Part shown: positions 24,818 to 33,259 of the stretch, piece after piece | Position numbering within the stretch: the first letter of the stretch is position 1 | How the letters are laid out: each line of letters opens with the position of its first letter | From: Gaiellasilicea sp033857955 | GTDB lineage: Bacteria > Actinomycetota > Thermoleophilia > Gaiellales > Gaiellaceae | Length of the DNA: 64,000 bases | Assembly (NCBI GenBank): GCA_033857955.1 | Contig: JAWVCW010000022.1 | Coordinates: 65,540-129,539 of the forward strand | Direction: 5' to 3' | Made by a program: the position numbers and the translations under genes | Notes under the pieces: generated by a model | What the model saw: the letters and a program-made list of their open reading frames with translations, nothing else | Told to the model about the DNA's origin: nothing | Databases searched by the model: none

Positions 24818-26245
24818 CTAGCCGGATCGGATCAGGGCGCCGTCGCCTTCGGATGACACCGGGGCGACGAGCGCCCGCTCGAGCGATCCCGGCTCGAGGC
24901 CGCTCGCGCTCGAGATGTCGGTCGAGCCGAGCAGCAGCGCTCCCGGCCTTGGTGCGGTCGCGCTCGGAGGAACCGGCGGCGCCCAGCCGCGACCGGCGGC
25001 GAACGAGACGTCTTCGAGCCGGCGCCAGGCGCTCAGGTACGGGAAGGCGTTGACGACGCCGTCGTAGCCCATCGGCAGTAGGCCGACAGGGTGAATCTCG
25101 AAGTGCAGGTGGTAGGGAGTGCCCTGCGCGTCCCCGGTGTTGCCGAGGAAGCCGATCACCGCGCCGGCGCGAACCTCGTTCCCGTCCACCGCGAGCGGCG
25201 AGAAGGCGGACAGGTGGGCGTAGTAGAACTGGTTCCCCTGGCGGTCGCGCAGCCAGAACCGGTACCCGCCGAGCTCGTTCCAGCCGACGGAGAAGACGGT
25301 GCCGTCGGCAACCGCGAGGAGCGGCGCGCCGAGCGGGGCGAAGATGTCCTCGCCGTGATGCCAGCCGACTCCGGCTCGCGGCGCACCGAAGGTGTCTGTG
25401 AACGACGACGGGCCGTAGACGGGGAAGACGTAGCCCGAGGGCGAAAGCGGCGCCGAGACGTCGGTGGGCGGCAGCTTGAAGACCTTGCCCGGCAGCGTCC
25501 CCGCCTCCGGCGGCTTCGGCAGCGGCTTCTTCTTCGGCGGCACGCCCGCCGGCCGACCCGGTTTCCCCGGCTTGGCGGACTGAGGAGTGGTTGCCGGAGG
25601 CGGCGTCGTGACGGGTGTCGAGGCCGCTGCCTCCGCATGGCCGATGAGGATGTCCGTGCCGGCGGGGAGGCCGCCGTGATCCGCGAGGAGTACCACGTGC
25701 AGCGCAGTCACCACCGCGCGAGCGTTGCGCGTGCCGTCCGCGACCGGCGCCTCGGTCGTCAACTCCAGGGTCGTCGCGTAACCCCAGTCGCCGAGCGGAA
25801 AGCGCTGGTTCGGCGCCGGCGTCACTCCCTGGCCCAGGACGACGAGGTTCGTCACGGCCGATCCGGCCGCATCGAACGCGGTCGGCGACGCCTTCGCTCG
25901 GGCGGCCACGCTGTCGGCGGTGAGCTCACCGTTGAAGAGGGAGATCCCGAGCACGTCGCTCACCGCCTGAGCGGCCTCTCCCTGCGCGGAGGCGCTGGAG
26001 GACAGCGCTCCCGTCCTGACGGCGGACCCGTCCGCGGGGACCAGGAACGTGTCCGCAGCGCCGGTCGTGACGGAGCCCGGAGCGGTCGCGCCTCCCGCAA
26101 TCGCGTCCGGCTGACCCGGGACGGTGACCCGCACTCCAAGTGACCCGGCCGACACGACAGACGCCTTGGCAGTCCTGCCGCTACTCGCCCCGACGGCGGC
26201 GAGGGAGCAGGCGAGGACGAAGAGCGCGAGCAACCGGAGAGACAC
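24818..26245 (-). CDS. exported M23 (LytM-type) metallopeptidase
   Basis: 475 residues with a signal peptide (about 1-20). A long low-complexity N-terminal half is followed by a Pro/Lys-rich linker (PGKPGRPAGVPPKKKPLPKP). The LytM domain then has GWHHGEDIFAPLGAPLLAV, in which HxxxD binds zinc, and HLHFEIHP with the second HxH. These enzymes cut peptide cross-links in peptidoglycan, or act as activators when a ligand is lost; here all ligands appear present. It ends 8 bases from the convergent helical-protein gene. Confidence 0.88.
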   Translation of the reverse strand: MSLRLLALFVLACSLAAVGASSGRTAKASVVSAGSLGVRVTVPGQPDAIAGGATAPGSVTTGAADTFLVPADGSAVRTGALSSSASAQGEAAQAVSDVLGISLFNGELTADSVAARAKASPTAFDAAGSAVTNLVVLGQGVTPAPNQRFPLGDWGYATTLELTTEAPVADGTRNARAVVTALHVVLLADHGGLPAGTDILIGHAEAAASTPVTTPPPATTPQSAKPGKPGRPAGVPPKKKPLPKPPEAGTLPGKVFKLPPTDVSAPLSPSGYVFPVYGPSSFTDTFGAPRAGVGWHHGEDIFAPLGAPLLAVADGTVFSVGWNELGGYRFWLRDRQGNQFYYAHLSAFSPLAVDGNEVRAGAVIGFLGNTGDAQGTPYHLHFEIHPVGLLPMGYDGVVNAFPYLSAWRRLEDVSFAAGRGWAPPVPPSATAPRPGALLLGSTDISSASGLEPGSLERALVAPVSSEGDGALIRSG

Positions 26246-26297
26246 GCGCCCATTATCCGGATATCCCGGGACGGTGCTGAGGTTTTCGACTGAGGTC

Positions 26298-26687
26298 TTA
26301 GCTCTCGAGCTTCCGCGCGAACTCGCGAAAGCGCGCGCGGGCCTCCTCGTCCGGCCCGAGCGGCTCGTCTTCGCCGTAGCGCGGGTCTGCAGCGATCTCC
26401 TCGGCGACCGCCCGGACCTCCTGCGCGATCGCTGCTCGGTTCGCGGGATCGCGCAGGAGCAGCTCGACCCACGTGTCGGTGCCGTCGTACGGCGGCAGGT
26501 CGCTCTCGACGAGCAGCTCGCCGAGCTTCACGCCGACCCTGATGTAGGCGAACGTCCTGAAGGCGAGGATGCGCCGCGGCGAGCCGGCGAGGCGCTCGAT
26601 CTCGGGGTCGTCGGCCTGGATTTGCGCGACGATGCCTCCGATCGGCTCGTCGACGAGCGGGAGCCAGATCTCTTCGTGCTCGGTCAT
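26298..26687 (-). CDS. hypothetical acidic soluble protein
   Basis: 129 residues, no signal or membrane segment, rich in Glu and Asp, especially after residue 80 (AEEIAADPRYGEDEPLGPDE). I do not recognise the family. Its ATG overlaps the upstream TauE-like stop as ATGA (26684-26687), so it is the third gene of a coupled set with two small TauE/SafE-like proteins and may be their cytoplasmic partner. This is inference from position only. Confidence 0.7.
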   Translation of the reverse strand: MTEHEEIWLPLVDEPIGGIVAQIQADDPEIERLAGSPRRILAFRTFAYIRVGVKLGELLVESDLPPYDGTDTWVELLLRDPANRAAIAQEVRAVAEEIAADPRYGEDEPLGPDEEARARFREFARKLES

Positions 26688-27076
26688 TCAGACGAAGAAT
26701 ACGGGGCTGGCCGTCGTGCACGCCATGCGAGTTGCGCGGCGACGGACAGCAAGAAGACGGCGAAGAGCCGCCGGAGCGTGTCCTCGGGCAGCGCGGTGGC
26801 GACCTGGACCCCGGCTGCCGCCCCTGCGATCGAGGAGACTCCGAGCACGAGCGCCGTCCGCCAGCGAACGTTCCCGTAGCGCCGCTGACGCCAGGTTCCG
26901 GCGGCGACCGTCGGCAGGATCGCGAGGAGCGAGGTCGCCTCGGCATCGAGTTGGGAGAGCCCGAGGGCAACGAGCGTCGGCACGAAGAGGATCCCGCCGC
27001 CGACGCCGAAGAATCCCGCAAGTACGCCCGCCGTGAATCCGAGCAAGATCGCGAGCAGGACCGTGGCGGCGCTCAT
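26684..27076 (-). CDS. half-length TauE/SafE-family membrane protein (second half)
   Basis: 130 residues with about four helices. The family repeat motif is near the N-terminus: LGFTAGVLAGFFGVGGGILFVPTL, followed by EATSLLAILPTVAAGTWRQRRYG. Full-length TauE/SafE exporters (about 250 residues) contain two such repeats in one chain; here each half is a separate gene. It overlaps both neighbours by ATGA. Substrate is probably a small organic or sulfur anion by family, but this is unproven. Confidence 0.8.
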   Translation of the reverse strand: MSAATVLLAILLGFTAGVLAGFFGVGGGILFVPTLVALGLSQLDAEATSLLAILPTVAAGTWRQRRYGNVRWRTALVLGVSSIAGAAAGVQVATALPEDTLRRLFAVFLLSVAAQLAWRARRPAPYSSSE

Positions 27077-27423
27077 CCTATGAGCAGCCAGGTCGCAATC
27101 GTCGCGAGCAGCACCGCGAACGCGAGCGTCAGAGCACGCGCGGAGACGCGCTGCTGGACGGCGGTGCCCGCAACAGCGCCGGCGGCGGCGGGCAGTCCGA
27201 CGAGTGCCGCATACCCGACTTCGACGTGACCCTCGAACGCGTAGAGGATCGTGCCGGCGAGGGCGGTGAGCCCGATCGCCGCCAGCGAGGTCCCGGTCGC
27301 GAGGCGACCCTCGAAGCCCACGAGGAGGATCAGAAGCGGCACAATCACAATGCCGCCGCCAACGCCGAAGACGGCGCTGAACAGGCCCGCGACGAGGCCG
27401 ATGAGGACGAGCTTCAGCGACAC
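27073..27423 (-). CDS. half-length TauE/SafE-family membrane protein (first half)
   Basis: 116 residues from the GTG at 27423; longer frames run into the divergent otsB region and are not used. The family repeat reads LVAGLFSAVFGVGGGIVIVPLL, then LATGTSLAAIGLTALAGTILY. About four membrane helices. The pair of half-size genes should form a heterodimer equivalent to one full exporter. Only 19 bases separate its start from the divergent otsB start, so their promoters must overlap. Confidence 0.8.
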   Translation of the reverse strand: MSLKLVLIGLVAGLFSAVFGVGGGIVIVPLLILLVGFEGRLATGTSLAAIGLTALAGTILYAFEGHVEVGYAALVGLPAAAGAVAGTAVQQRVSARALTLAFAVLLATIATWLLIG

Positions 27424-27442
27424 CGCTCGTATCCTAGGGGCG

Positions 27443-28159
27443 GTGAACGGCGACTCTCTGCTCACGCGCATCGCCGAGGCCCCGGAGGAGACGGCCATCC
27501 TGCTCGACGTCGACGGGGTCCTGGCGCCGATCGTCGACGTTCCGCACGAGTCGGCTGTGCCGGAGGAGACACGGCTCGAACTCCGGCGTCTGAACGGCCG
27601 CTACGCGCTCGTGGCCTGCATCAGCGGGCGCTCGAGCGCCGATGCGCGGCGAGTCGTCGGCCTCGACGAGCTCGTCTACGTCGGCGAGCACGGGCTCGAG
27701 CTGGCGCCGGAGGCTCCAGCCTGGAGCGACCGCCTGCAGAGCTTCGCCGCGACGATCGATTGGGAGGACGTCGAGCGCAAGCCGCTGACGGTGACCTTTC
27801 ACTACCGGCGAGCCGAGAGCGAGAAAGAGGCGCTGAAGATGCTCGAGGCGGTCGCGACGCGGGCGCGCCACGAAGGCCTCGTCGCACGCTTCGGCCGGAA
27901 GGTGCTGGAGCTGCGGCCGCCGATCGACGTCCACAAGGGCACGGCCGTCACGCACCTGCTGGGCGAGCGCGGCCTCGGGCGGGCGCTCTATGCCGGCGAC
28001 GACTCGACCGACCTGGACGCGTTCAACGCCCTGCGGGCGCTCGAGCTCGGCGTCAAGGTCGCCGTCGCCTCTCCGGAAGGCCCGGCAGAGCTGCGCGAGG
28101 CCGCCGACATCGTGATCGACGGGCCGGCGGCGATGCTCGAGCTCCTCCGCTCGTTGTAA
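27443..28159 (+). CDS. otsB: trehalose-6-phosphate phosphatase
   Basis: 238 residues from the GTG at 27443, with AGGGG just upstream. HAD-superfamily motifs: AILLDVDGVLAPIVD (nucleophile and acid/base Asp, with V in place of the usual T), SGRSS (motif II), KVLELRPPIDVHKGTAV, and GDDSTDLDAF (metal-binding Asp pair). It removes phosphate from trehalose-6-phosphate in the cytoplasm. No otsA lies in the window. It stands just upstream of the carbohydrate transport locus, which fits a role in sugar storage or stress protection. Confidence 0.88.
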   Translation: MNGDSLLTRIAEAPEETAILLDVDGVLAPIVDVPHESAVPEETRLELRRLNGRYALVACISGRSSADARRVVGLDELVYVGEHGLELAPEAPAWSDRLQSFAATIDWEDVERKPLTVTFHYRRAESEKEALKMLEAVATRARHEGLVARFGRKVLELRPPIDVHKGTAVTHLLGERGLGRALYAGDDSTDLDAFNALRALELGVKVAVASPEGPAELREAADIVIDGPAAMLELLRSL

Positions 28160-28169
28160 CCTCGAGTCC

Positions 28170-28365
28170 ATGGGAGATCTCTTGTGGATCGTGATCCCTG
28201 CCGTGGTCCTCCTGGTCGTGGCCCACTTCGCTGGCCGGCTCGTGAACTTCTACGCGAAGACCGCGTATTCCGAGGGGGCCAAGGTCTCGATGATCAACCG
28301 CTACCTCGTCTGGCGGGACCGCGGACCGGACGATCCGCGCGATCCCGACCAGCAGGACCCCTCCG

Positions 28366-28376
<11 letters not shown>
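28170..28376 (+). CDS. 68-residue membrane protein, unknown function
   Basis: One N-terminal membrane helix (about 4-25, LWIVIPAVVLLVVAHFAG), then a polar tail with an Asp/Pro-rich end. The ATG at 28170 starts 10 bases after otsB, so the two are probably co-transcribed. The 3' end overlaps the convergent ABC ATPase gene by 11 bases. I do not recognise the family. Confidence 0.65.
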
Positions 28377-29384
<1,008 letters not shown>

Positions 29385-29385
<1 letters not shown>

Positions 29386-30032
29386 CAGGGCCGACCCTCC
29401 TCGAGTTTGGGCGGCAGCGCGAAGCGCGCGGCCGCGACGAACGAATAGGCAATGGTCACGGTGAGGAGCGGCAGGACCGCCGCAGCCGCGCCGAGAGCAT
29501 TGATCACGAGCAGCCAGAGGGCGAGCGCGACGGACGCACCCGGCCGACGGAGGAGCGAGGCCCCGGCATCCGCGAGCAACCGCCGCAGCGAGCGATCTCG
29601 CTCCGCGACGGCGAGTGGCCAGAGGAGGAGCTGGAAGACGAGGAAGAGTGCGAGCAGGTACGCGACGACGAACGCGAGCGGCCAGGTGAAGGTGCCGGAG
29701 GCACCGTAGGTGCGCACTGCCACGACCCCGGCCAGCACGACGACGCCGGTGAGCGCGGCGAGCTCGAGCCCGCGCCGCCAGTGCAGCCGCACGCCCTCGA
29801 CCGCGCACGCGAGCCGCAGCTCCTCGTCCCGGACGAGTGAGACGGCGCAGTGCATCAGCGCGGCCACCAGCGGGCCAAGGCCGATCCCGAGCACGAGCGC
29901 GATCGGGGCATAGCTCCCGAGGACGAGCACTCCGAGTACGGCCGCCGACAGGATGCTGTTCAGGACCACGAGCCGCCAGGACTGCTCGTAGAGGTCGCGC
30001 AGCGCCTGGCGCAACGCCGCCCCGACGTTCAT
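29385..30032 (-). CDS. polytopic membrane protein of the sugar ABC operon (YesL/DUF624-like)
   Basis: 215 residues with about five membrane helices. The opening ALRQALRDLYEQSWRLVVLN and the central Trp/Arg-rich loop resemble YesL-type proteins, which often accompany carbohydrate ABC importers, but the match is by overall pattern only. It lies between permease and ATPase genes, overlapping the permease stop (ATGA) and the ATPase start (one base), so it is made in step with the transporter. Role unknown; assembly factor or accessory subunit is possible. Confidence 0.7.
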
Positions 30033-30907
30033 CCTTTGACCCCGCTCGCGACGACGCCGGCGACGAAATATCGCTGGAAGAAGACGAAGATGATCACGAT
30101 CGGCAGGATCGCGATCACGCTCGCCGCCATCAGCTGCGGCCAGAGCGTCTGGTACTGGAAGCTGAACTGCGCGATTCCGAGCTGGACGGTGTAGTGGTCC
30201 GGATCGCCGAATCCGAGCAGGATCAGCGGCCAGAAGAACTCGTTCCAGATCCCCTGGAACGTGAGGATCGTGATCGCAGCCAGGGCCGGCCCGGTGAGCG
30301 GAAGCATCACCTTCCAGAAGGTCTTGAAGTGCCCGGCGTTGTCGAGCTTCGCCGCTTCCTCGAAGTCCTTCGGGATCGTCAGAAAGTACTGGCGCATGAA
30401 GAAGAGGTTGGACGCCAGCACGAGCTTGATCAGCATGTAGCCCTTGAACGACCCGACCAGCCCCCAGCCGCTGAGCAGCAGGAACACCGGCACGAGCCGG
30501 AGCTGATCGGGAATCATCAACGTCGCCAGGACGAGCATGAACAGGAGCTCCCGTCCGGGGAACCGGAGCCGCGCGAAGGCGTACCCGCCGATCGAGCAGA
30601 GGATCAGGTTCGCCAGCGTGATCACCCCTGCAAGGAAGAAGCTGTTGGCGGCGTAGCGAAAGAAGTCGAACTCCGTCAGCACCTCGCGGTAGGCGCGCAG
30701 GCTCGGGTGGTTCGGCAGCAGGTCGAATCCCGTCGTCTCCGGCAAGGTCTTCAGGGAGGTCGAGATCGTCCAGAGAAAGGGGATGGCGAAGAGCGCCGCG
30801 ATCGCAAACAGGAGCACGTAGGTGAGGATCCGTCGAGCGCGCTCGGCCGGCGTGCGCGCCGGAATCGAGCGGTCGACGGCGTCGACCGGGGCGACGTCGA
30901 TCGCCAT
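30029..30907 (-). CDS. carbohydrate ABC transporter permease (MalG-like)
   Basis: 292 residues with six predicted helices. The EAA loop that docks on the ATPase is seen as FEEAAKLDNAGHFKTFWKVM followed by LPLTGPAL. The C-terminal RYFVAGVVASGVKG ending is typical of MalG-type CUT1 permeases. It pairs with the MalF-like protein upstream, whose stop touches this start. Substrate is likely an oligosaccharide, by family and by the nearby debranching enzyme. Confidence 0.92.
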   Translation of the reverse strand: MAIDVAPVDAVDRSIPARTPAERARRILTYVLLFAIAALFAIPFLWTISTSLKTLPETTGFDLLPNHPSLRAYREVLTEFDFFRYAANSFFLAGVITLANLILCSIGGYAFARLRFPGRELLFMLVLATLMIPDQLRLVPVFLLLSGWGLVGSFKGYMLIKLVLASNLFFMRQYFLTIPKDFEEAAKLDNAGHFKTFWKVMLPLTGPALAAITILTFQGIWNEFFWPLILLGFGDPDHYTVQLGIAQFSFQYQTLWPQLMAASVIAILPIVIIFVFFQRYFVAGVVASGVKG

Positions 30908-31815
30908 CAGGCCGTCTCCGCCTTGCCGAACAGCAGGCGCTGGATCAGCGTCACGGTGAAGATGAGCACGAAGAGCGCGATCCCGATCGCGGCGGCGTAG
31001 CCGAACCGGACGTCGGCGATCGCGGTCCGGTAGAGGTAGAGGACCGCCGATAGGGTCGAGTAGTTCGGCCCGCCGGAGCCCTTGGAGACGAAGAACGACT
31101 GGTCGAAGAGCTGGAGCGCCCCGATCACGGAGACGACGGCGACGAAGAAGTGGCCGGGCTTCAGCAGCGGAAACGTGATCTTCCAGAACGTCCGCCAGGT
31201 GTTGGCACCGTCCATCGCGGCCGCCTCGTAGACGTCGGTCGGGATCGCCTGCAGTGCGGCGAGGTAGAACAGCATCAGCGTTCCCGAGGTCGTCCAGGCG
31301 TTCAGCCCGGCGATCGACCAGAGCGCCGTGTCGGAGTCCGCAAACCAGGCTCGCTGACCGCCGAGCATCGCGTTCAGCAGCCCGTCGGCGGAGAGGATGT
31401 AGACCGCGATTGCGGTGATCGCCGCCGAGGACGCGAGCGAGGGGAAGTAGAAGGCCGACCGGAAGAAGGCCTTGCCCCGGATGCCGGCGTTCACGACCAC
31501 GGCCAGCGCCAGCGCGAGCGCCATCTCGGCCGGTACGACGACCGCCGTGTACATGAGCGTGTTCTTGATCGCCCGCCAGAAGATCTCGTCATGCCACAGC
31601 TCGTTGTAGTTCCCCCAGCCGAGCGTCTCGATCTTCCCGAAGACCCCCCAGTCGAAGCGGCTGATGTAGAACGAGTAGACGAGCGGGTAGATGAAGAACG
31701 TGAGGAAGAGACCCATCGGCACCGCGACGAACGCGTAGCCGACGAGCGCCTCGCGGATGCGGGCGCTGCCGAGAGTCTGTCGTTTCGCCGTCACCGCCAC
31801 AGGCGCCTCGCTCAA
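30907..31815 (-). CDS. carbohydrate ABC transporter permease (MalF-like)
   Basis: 302 residues with six helices; the first (about 29-50) follows a basic N-terminus. The EAA loop reads YEAAAMDGANTWRTFWKIT followed by FPLLKPG. It forms the membrane channel with the MalG-like partner. It is separated from the upstream binding-protein gene by 66 bases holding a strong hairpin, which probably lowers its expression relative to the binding protein. Confidence 0.92.
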   Translation of the reverse strand: MSEAPVAVTAKRQTLGSARIREALVGYAFVAVPMGLFLTFFIYPLVYSFYISRFDWGVFGKIETLGWGNYNELWHDEIFWRAIKNTLMYTAVVVPAEMALALALAVVVNAGIRGKAFFRSAFYFPSLASSAAITAIAVYILSADGLLNAMLGGQRAWFADSDTALWSIAGLNAWTTSGTLMLFYLAALQAIPTDVYEAAAMDGANTWRTFWKITFPLLKPGHFFVAVVSVIGALQLFDQSFFVSKGSGGPNYSTLSAVLYLYRTAIADVRFGYAAAIGIALFVLIFTVTLIQRLLFGKAETA

Positions 31816-31829
31816 CGTGTCGGGAAAGA

Positions 31830-31868
31830 TCCTCCTCCCCCGCGCGTCAGGCGCACGGGGGAGGAGGA
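31830..31868. terminator. intercistronic stem-loop after the sugar-binding-protein gene
   Basis: TCCTCCTCCCCCG (31830-31842) pairs perfectly with its complement at 31856-31868: a 13-bp stem with a 13-base loop that can pair further inside (CGC/GCG). It lies between the binding-protein stop and the MalF-like start, all on the minus strand. By analogy with the malE-malF gap it should block 3' decay or attenuate read-through, giving excess binding protein. No T-run is present. Confidence 0.75.
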
Positions 31869-31881
31869 CGGAACGAACGGT

Positions 31882-33114
31882 CTACAGAGCGTCGTTCGCC
31901 GTCTGCTCGATCTTCTTCAGCATGCCGGAGATGGTCTGCTTGCCCTCCAGCACTGCCGTGAGCTCGTTGTTCGCGACGTCCATCACCTTCGTGAACGCCG
32001 GCGCGAACTGCCACGGGCGAGCGGCCGGAGCCGCGGCGATGAAGGAAGCGCGGCCCGCGGCGGGCTTGACGTCACTCCGTGAGGGCAGCGCAAGCCCCTT
32101 CGACGTCCACGTCTTCATGCCCGGCTGGCCGACCAGGTAGCGGATCAGCTGCCACGCAGCCGGCTTGTTCTTCGAGTCGCGAGCCATCGAGTACGAGACG
32201 GTGAAGGCGAGGTTGCCGTCCTGCTTGCCCCGCACCATCTTGTTGTTCGTGAACCCGACGTTCGGGAAGGTGTCGGCCATGAACGGCACGACCCAGTTGC
32301 CCTCGAACACGATCGCGGCCTTCTCCTTGCCGAGCGCCTCGCCGCACCAGCCGACGCCGAGCTGCGCCGGCGTCCCTGCGACGCCGCTCTTGATCAGGCC
32401 GACGTAGAAGTTGACGGCCGCGGCGACCGCCGGCGTGTTGACGGTCGATTTGGTCTTCGCAGCGTTCAGGAACGTTCCGCCGTTCTGGTAGACGAACGCG
32501 AGCAGGCGGTCCCAGCTCGGCGACAGGCAGATCGCCCGGCCGCCCGGCACCTTCAGCTTCTTGGCCGCCGCGCTCAGCTCGGCCCACGTCTTCGGCACCG
32601 CCACGCCCGAGCTCTTGAAGAGCGCGTTGTTGGTCTGCATCGCGAGCGGCGACCAGTCCTTCGGGAAGCCGTAGAGCTTCTTGTCCGGGCCCTTGAAGCC
32701 GTTCAGGAGCGACGGATAGAACCTTTCCGTCTTGAGCTTGCTCTGGGAGACGAAGCTATCGAGCGGCTCGAGCAAGCGCTGCTTGATCCAGTCCGGTGCC
32801 ACGTTCGAGTCGACGTAGAAGACGTCGGGCGGCGTCCGCGCGGCGAACTTCGCCAGCATCGCCGCCGGATAGTCGCCGGAGATCGGGGCGTAGTCGACCT
32901 TGATGCTCGGGAAGGTCTTCTGGAAGCCTCGGATCACCTCTTTGAGCAGCTTCGTCTCCGTGGGCGACGACGCCCAGCCGGAAAGCGTGATTGTGCCGGA
33001 AGCCTTCGTGGCGGCCGGGGCCGCCGTCTTCCCCTGGGTGGTGCTTGCCCCGACGCCGGCCAGTACGAGCAGGCCTGCGACCACGGCGATAGCGAGCGGG
33101 CGGTGATGTTTCAT
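31882..33114 (-). CDS. extracellular carbohydrate-binding protein of ABC importer
   Basis: 410 residues, family 1 solute-binding protein (MalE-like). The Sec signal runs to about residue 24, but there is no lipobox cysteine (region reads VLAGVGASTTQG), unusual for a Gram-positive binding protein. The ITLSGWASSPTETKLLKEVI opening and later DVFYVDSNVAPDW and FEGNWVVPFMAD segments are typical. A strong AGGAGGGG precedes the ATG. First gene of the importer operon, with a LacI-type operator 31-46 bases upstream of the ATG. Confidence 0.92.
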   Translation of the reverse strand: MKHHRPLAIAVVAGLLVLAGVGASTTQGKTAAPAATKASGTITLSGWASSPTETKLLKEVIRGFQKTFPSIKVDYAPISGDYPAAMLAKFAARTPPDVFYVDSNVAPDWIKQRLLEPLDSFVSQSKLKTERFYPSLLNGFKGPDKKLYGFPKDWSPLAMQTNNALFKSSGVAVPKTWAELSAAAKKLKVPGGRAICLSPSWDRLLAFVYQNGGTFLNAAKTKSTVNTPAVAAAVNFYVGLIKSGVAGTPAQLGVGWCGEALGKEKAAIVFEGNWVVPFMADTFPNVGFTNNKMVRGKQDGNLAFTVSYSMARDSKNKPAAWQLIRYLVGQPGMKTWTSKGLALPSRSDVKPAAGRASFIAAAPAARPWQFAPAFTKVMDVANNELTAVLEGKQTISGMLKKIEQTANDAL

Positions 33115-33144
33115 CTACCCCTCCTAGAAGAAATATGCGGCGCC

Positions 33145-33160
33145 GTGGAACCGGTTCCAC
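33145..33160. promoter_or_regulatory. LacI-family operator between sugar importer and debranching-enzyme genes
   Basis: GTGGAACCGGTTCCAC is a perfect 16-bp palindrome with the central CG and flanking layout of LacI-family sites. It lies 31 bases upstream of the binding-protein ATG and 100 bases upstream of the divergent GTG at 33260. The LacI-family gene at 35308-36360 is the likely binder. A weaker CG-centred sequence, CGCAACGTTTTCG (33212-33224), may be a second site. Confidence 0.8.
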
Positions 33161-33259
33161 GAAACACCGTCGCGGAGTTAATCATCCCGTTCGAAAGAAA
33201 GCAATTTCTGCCGCAACGTTTTCGCGCCACGACACTGGAGCTAGCTATGCTCGCGCGCC

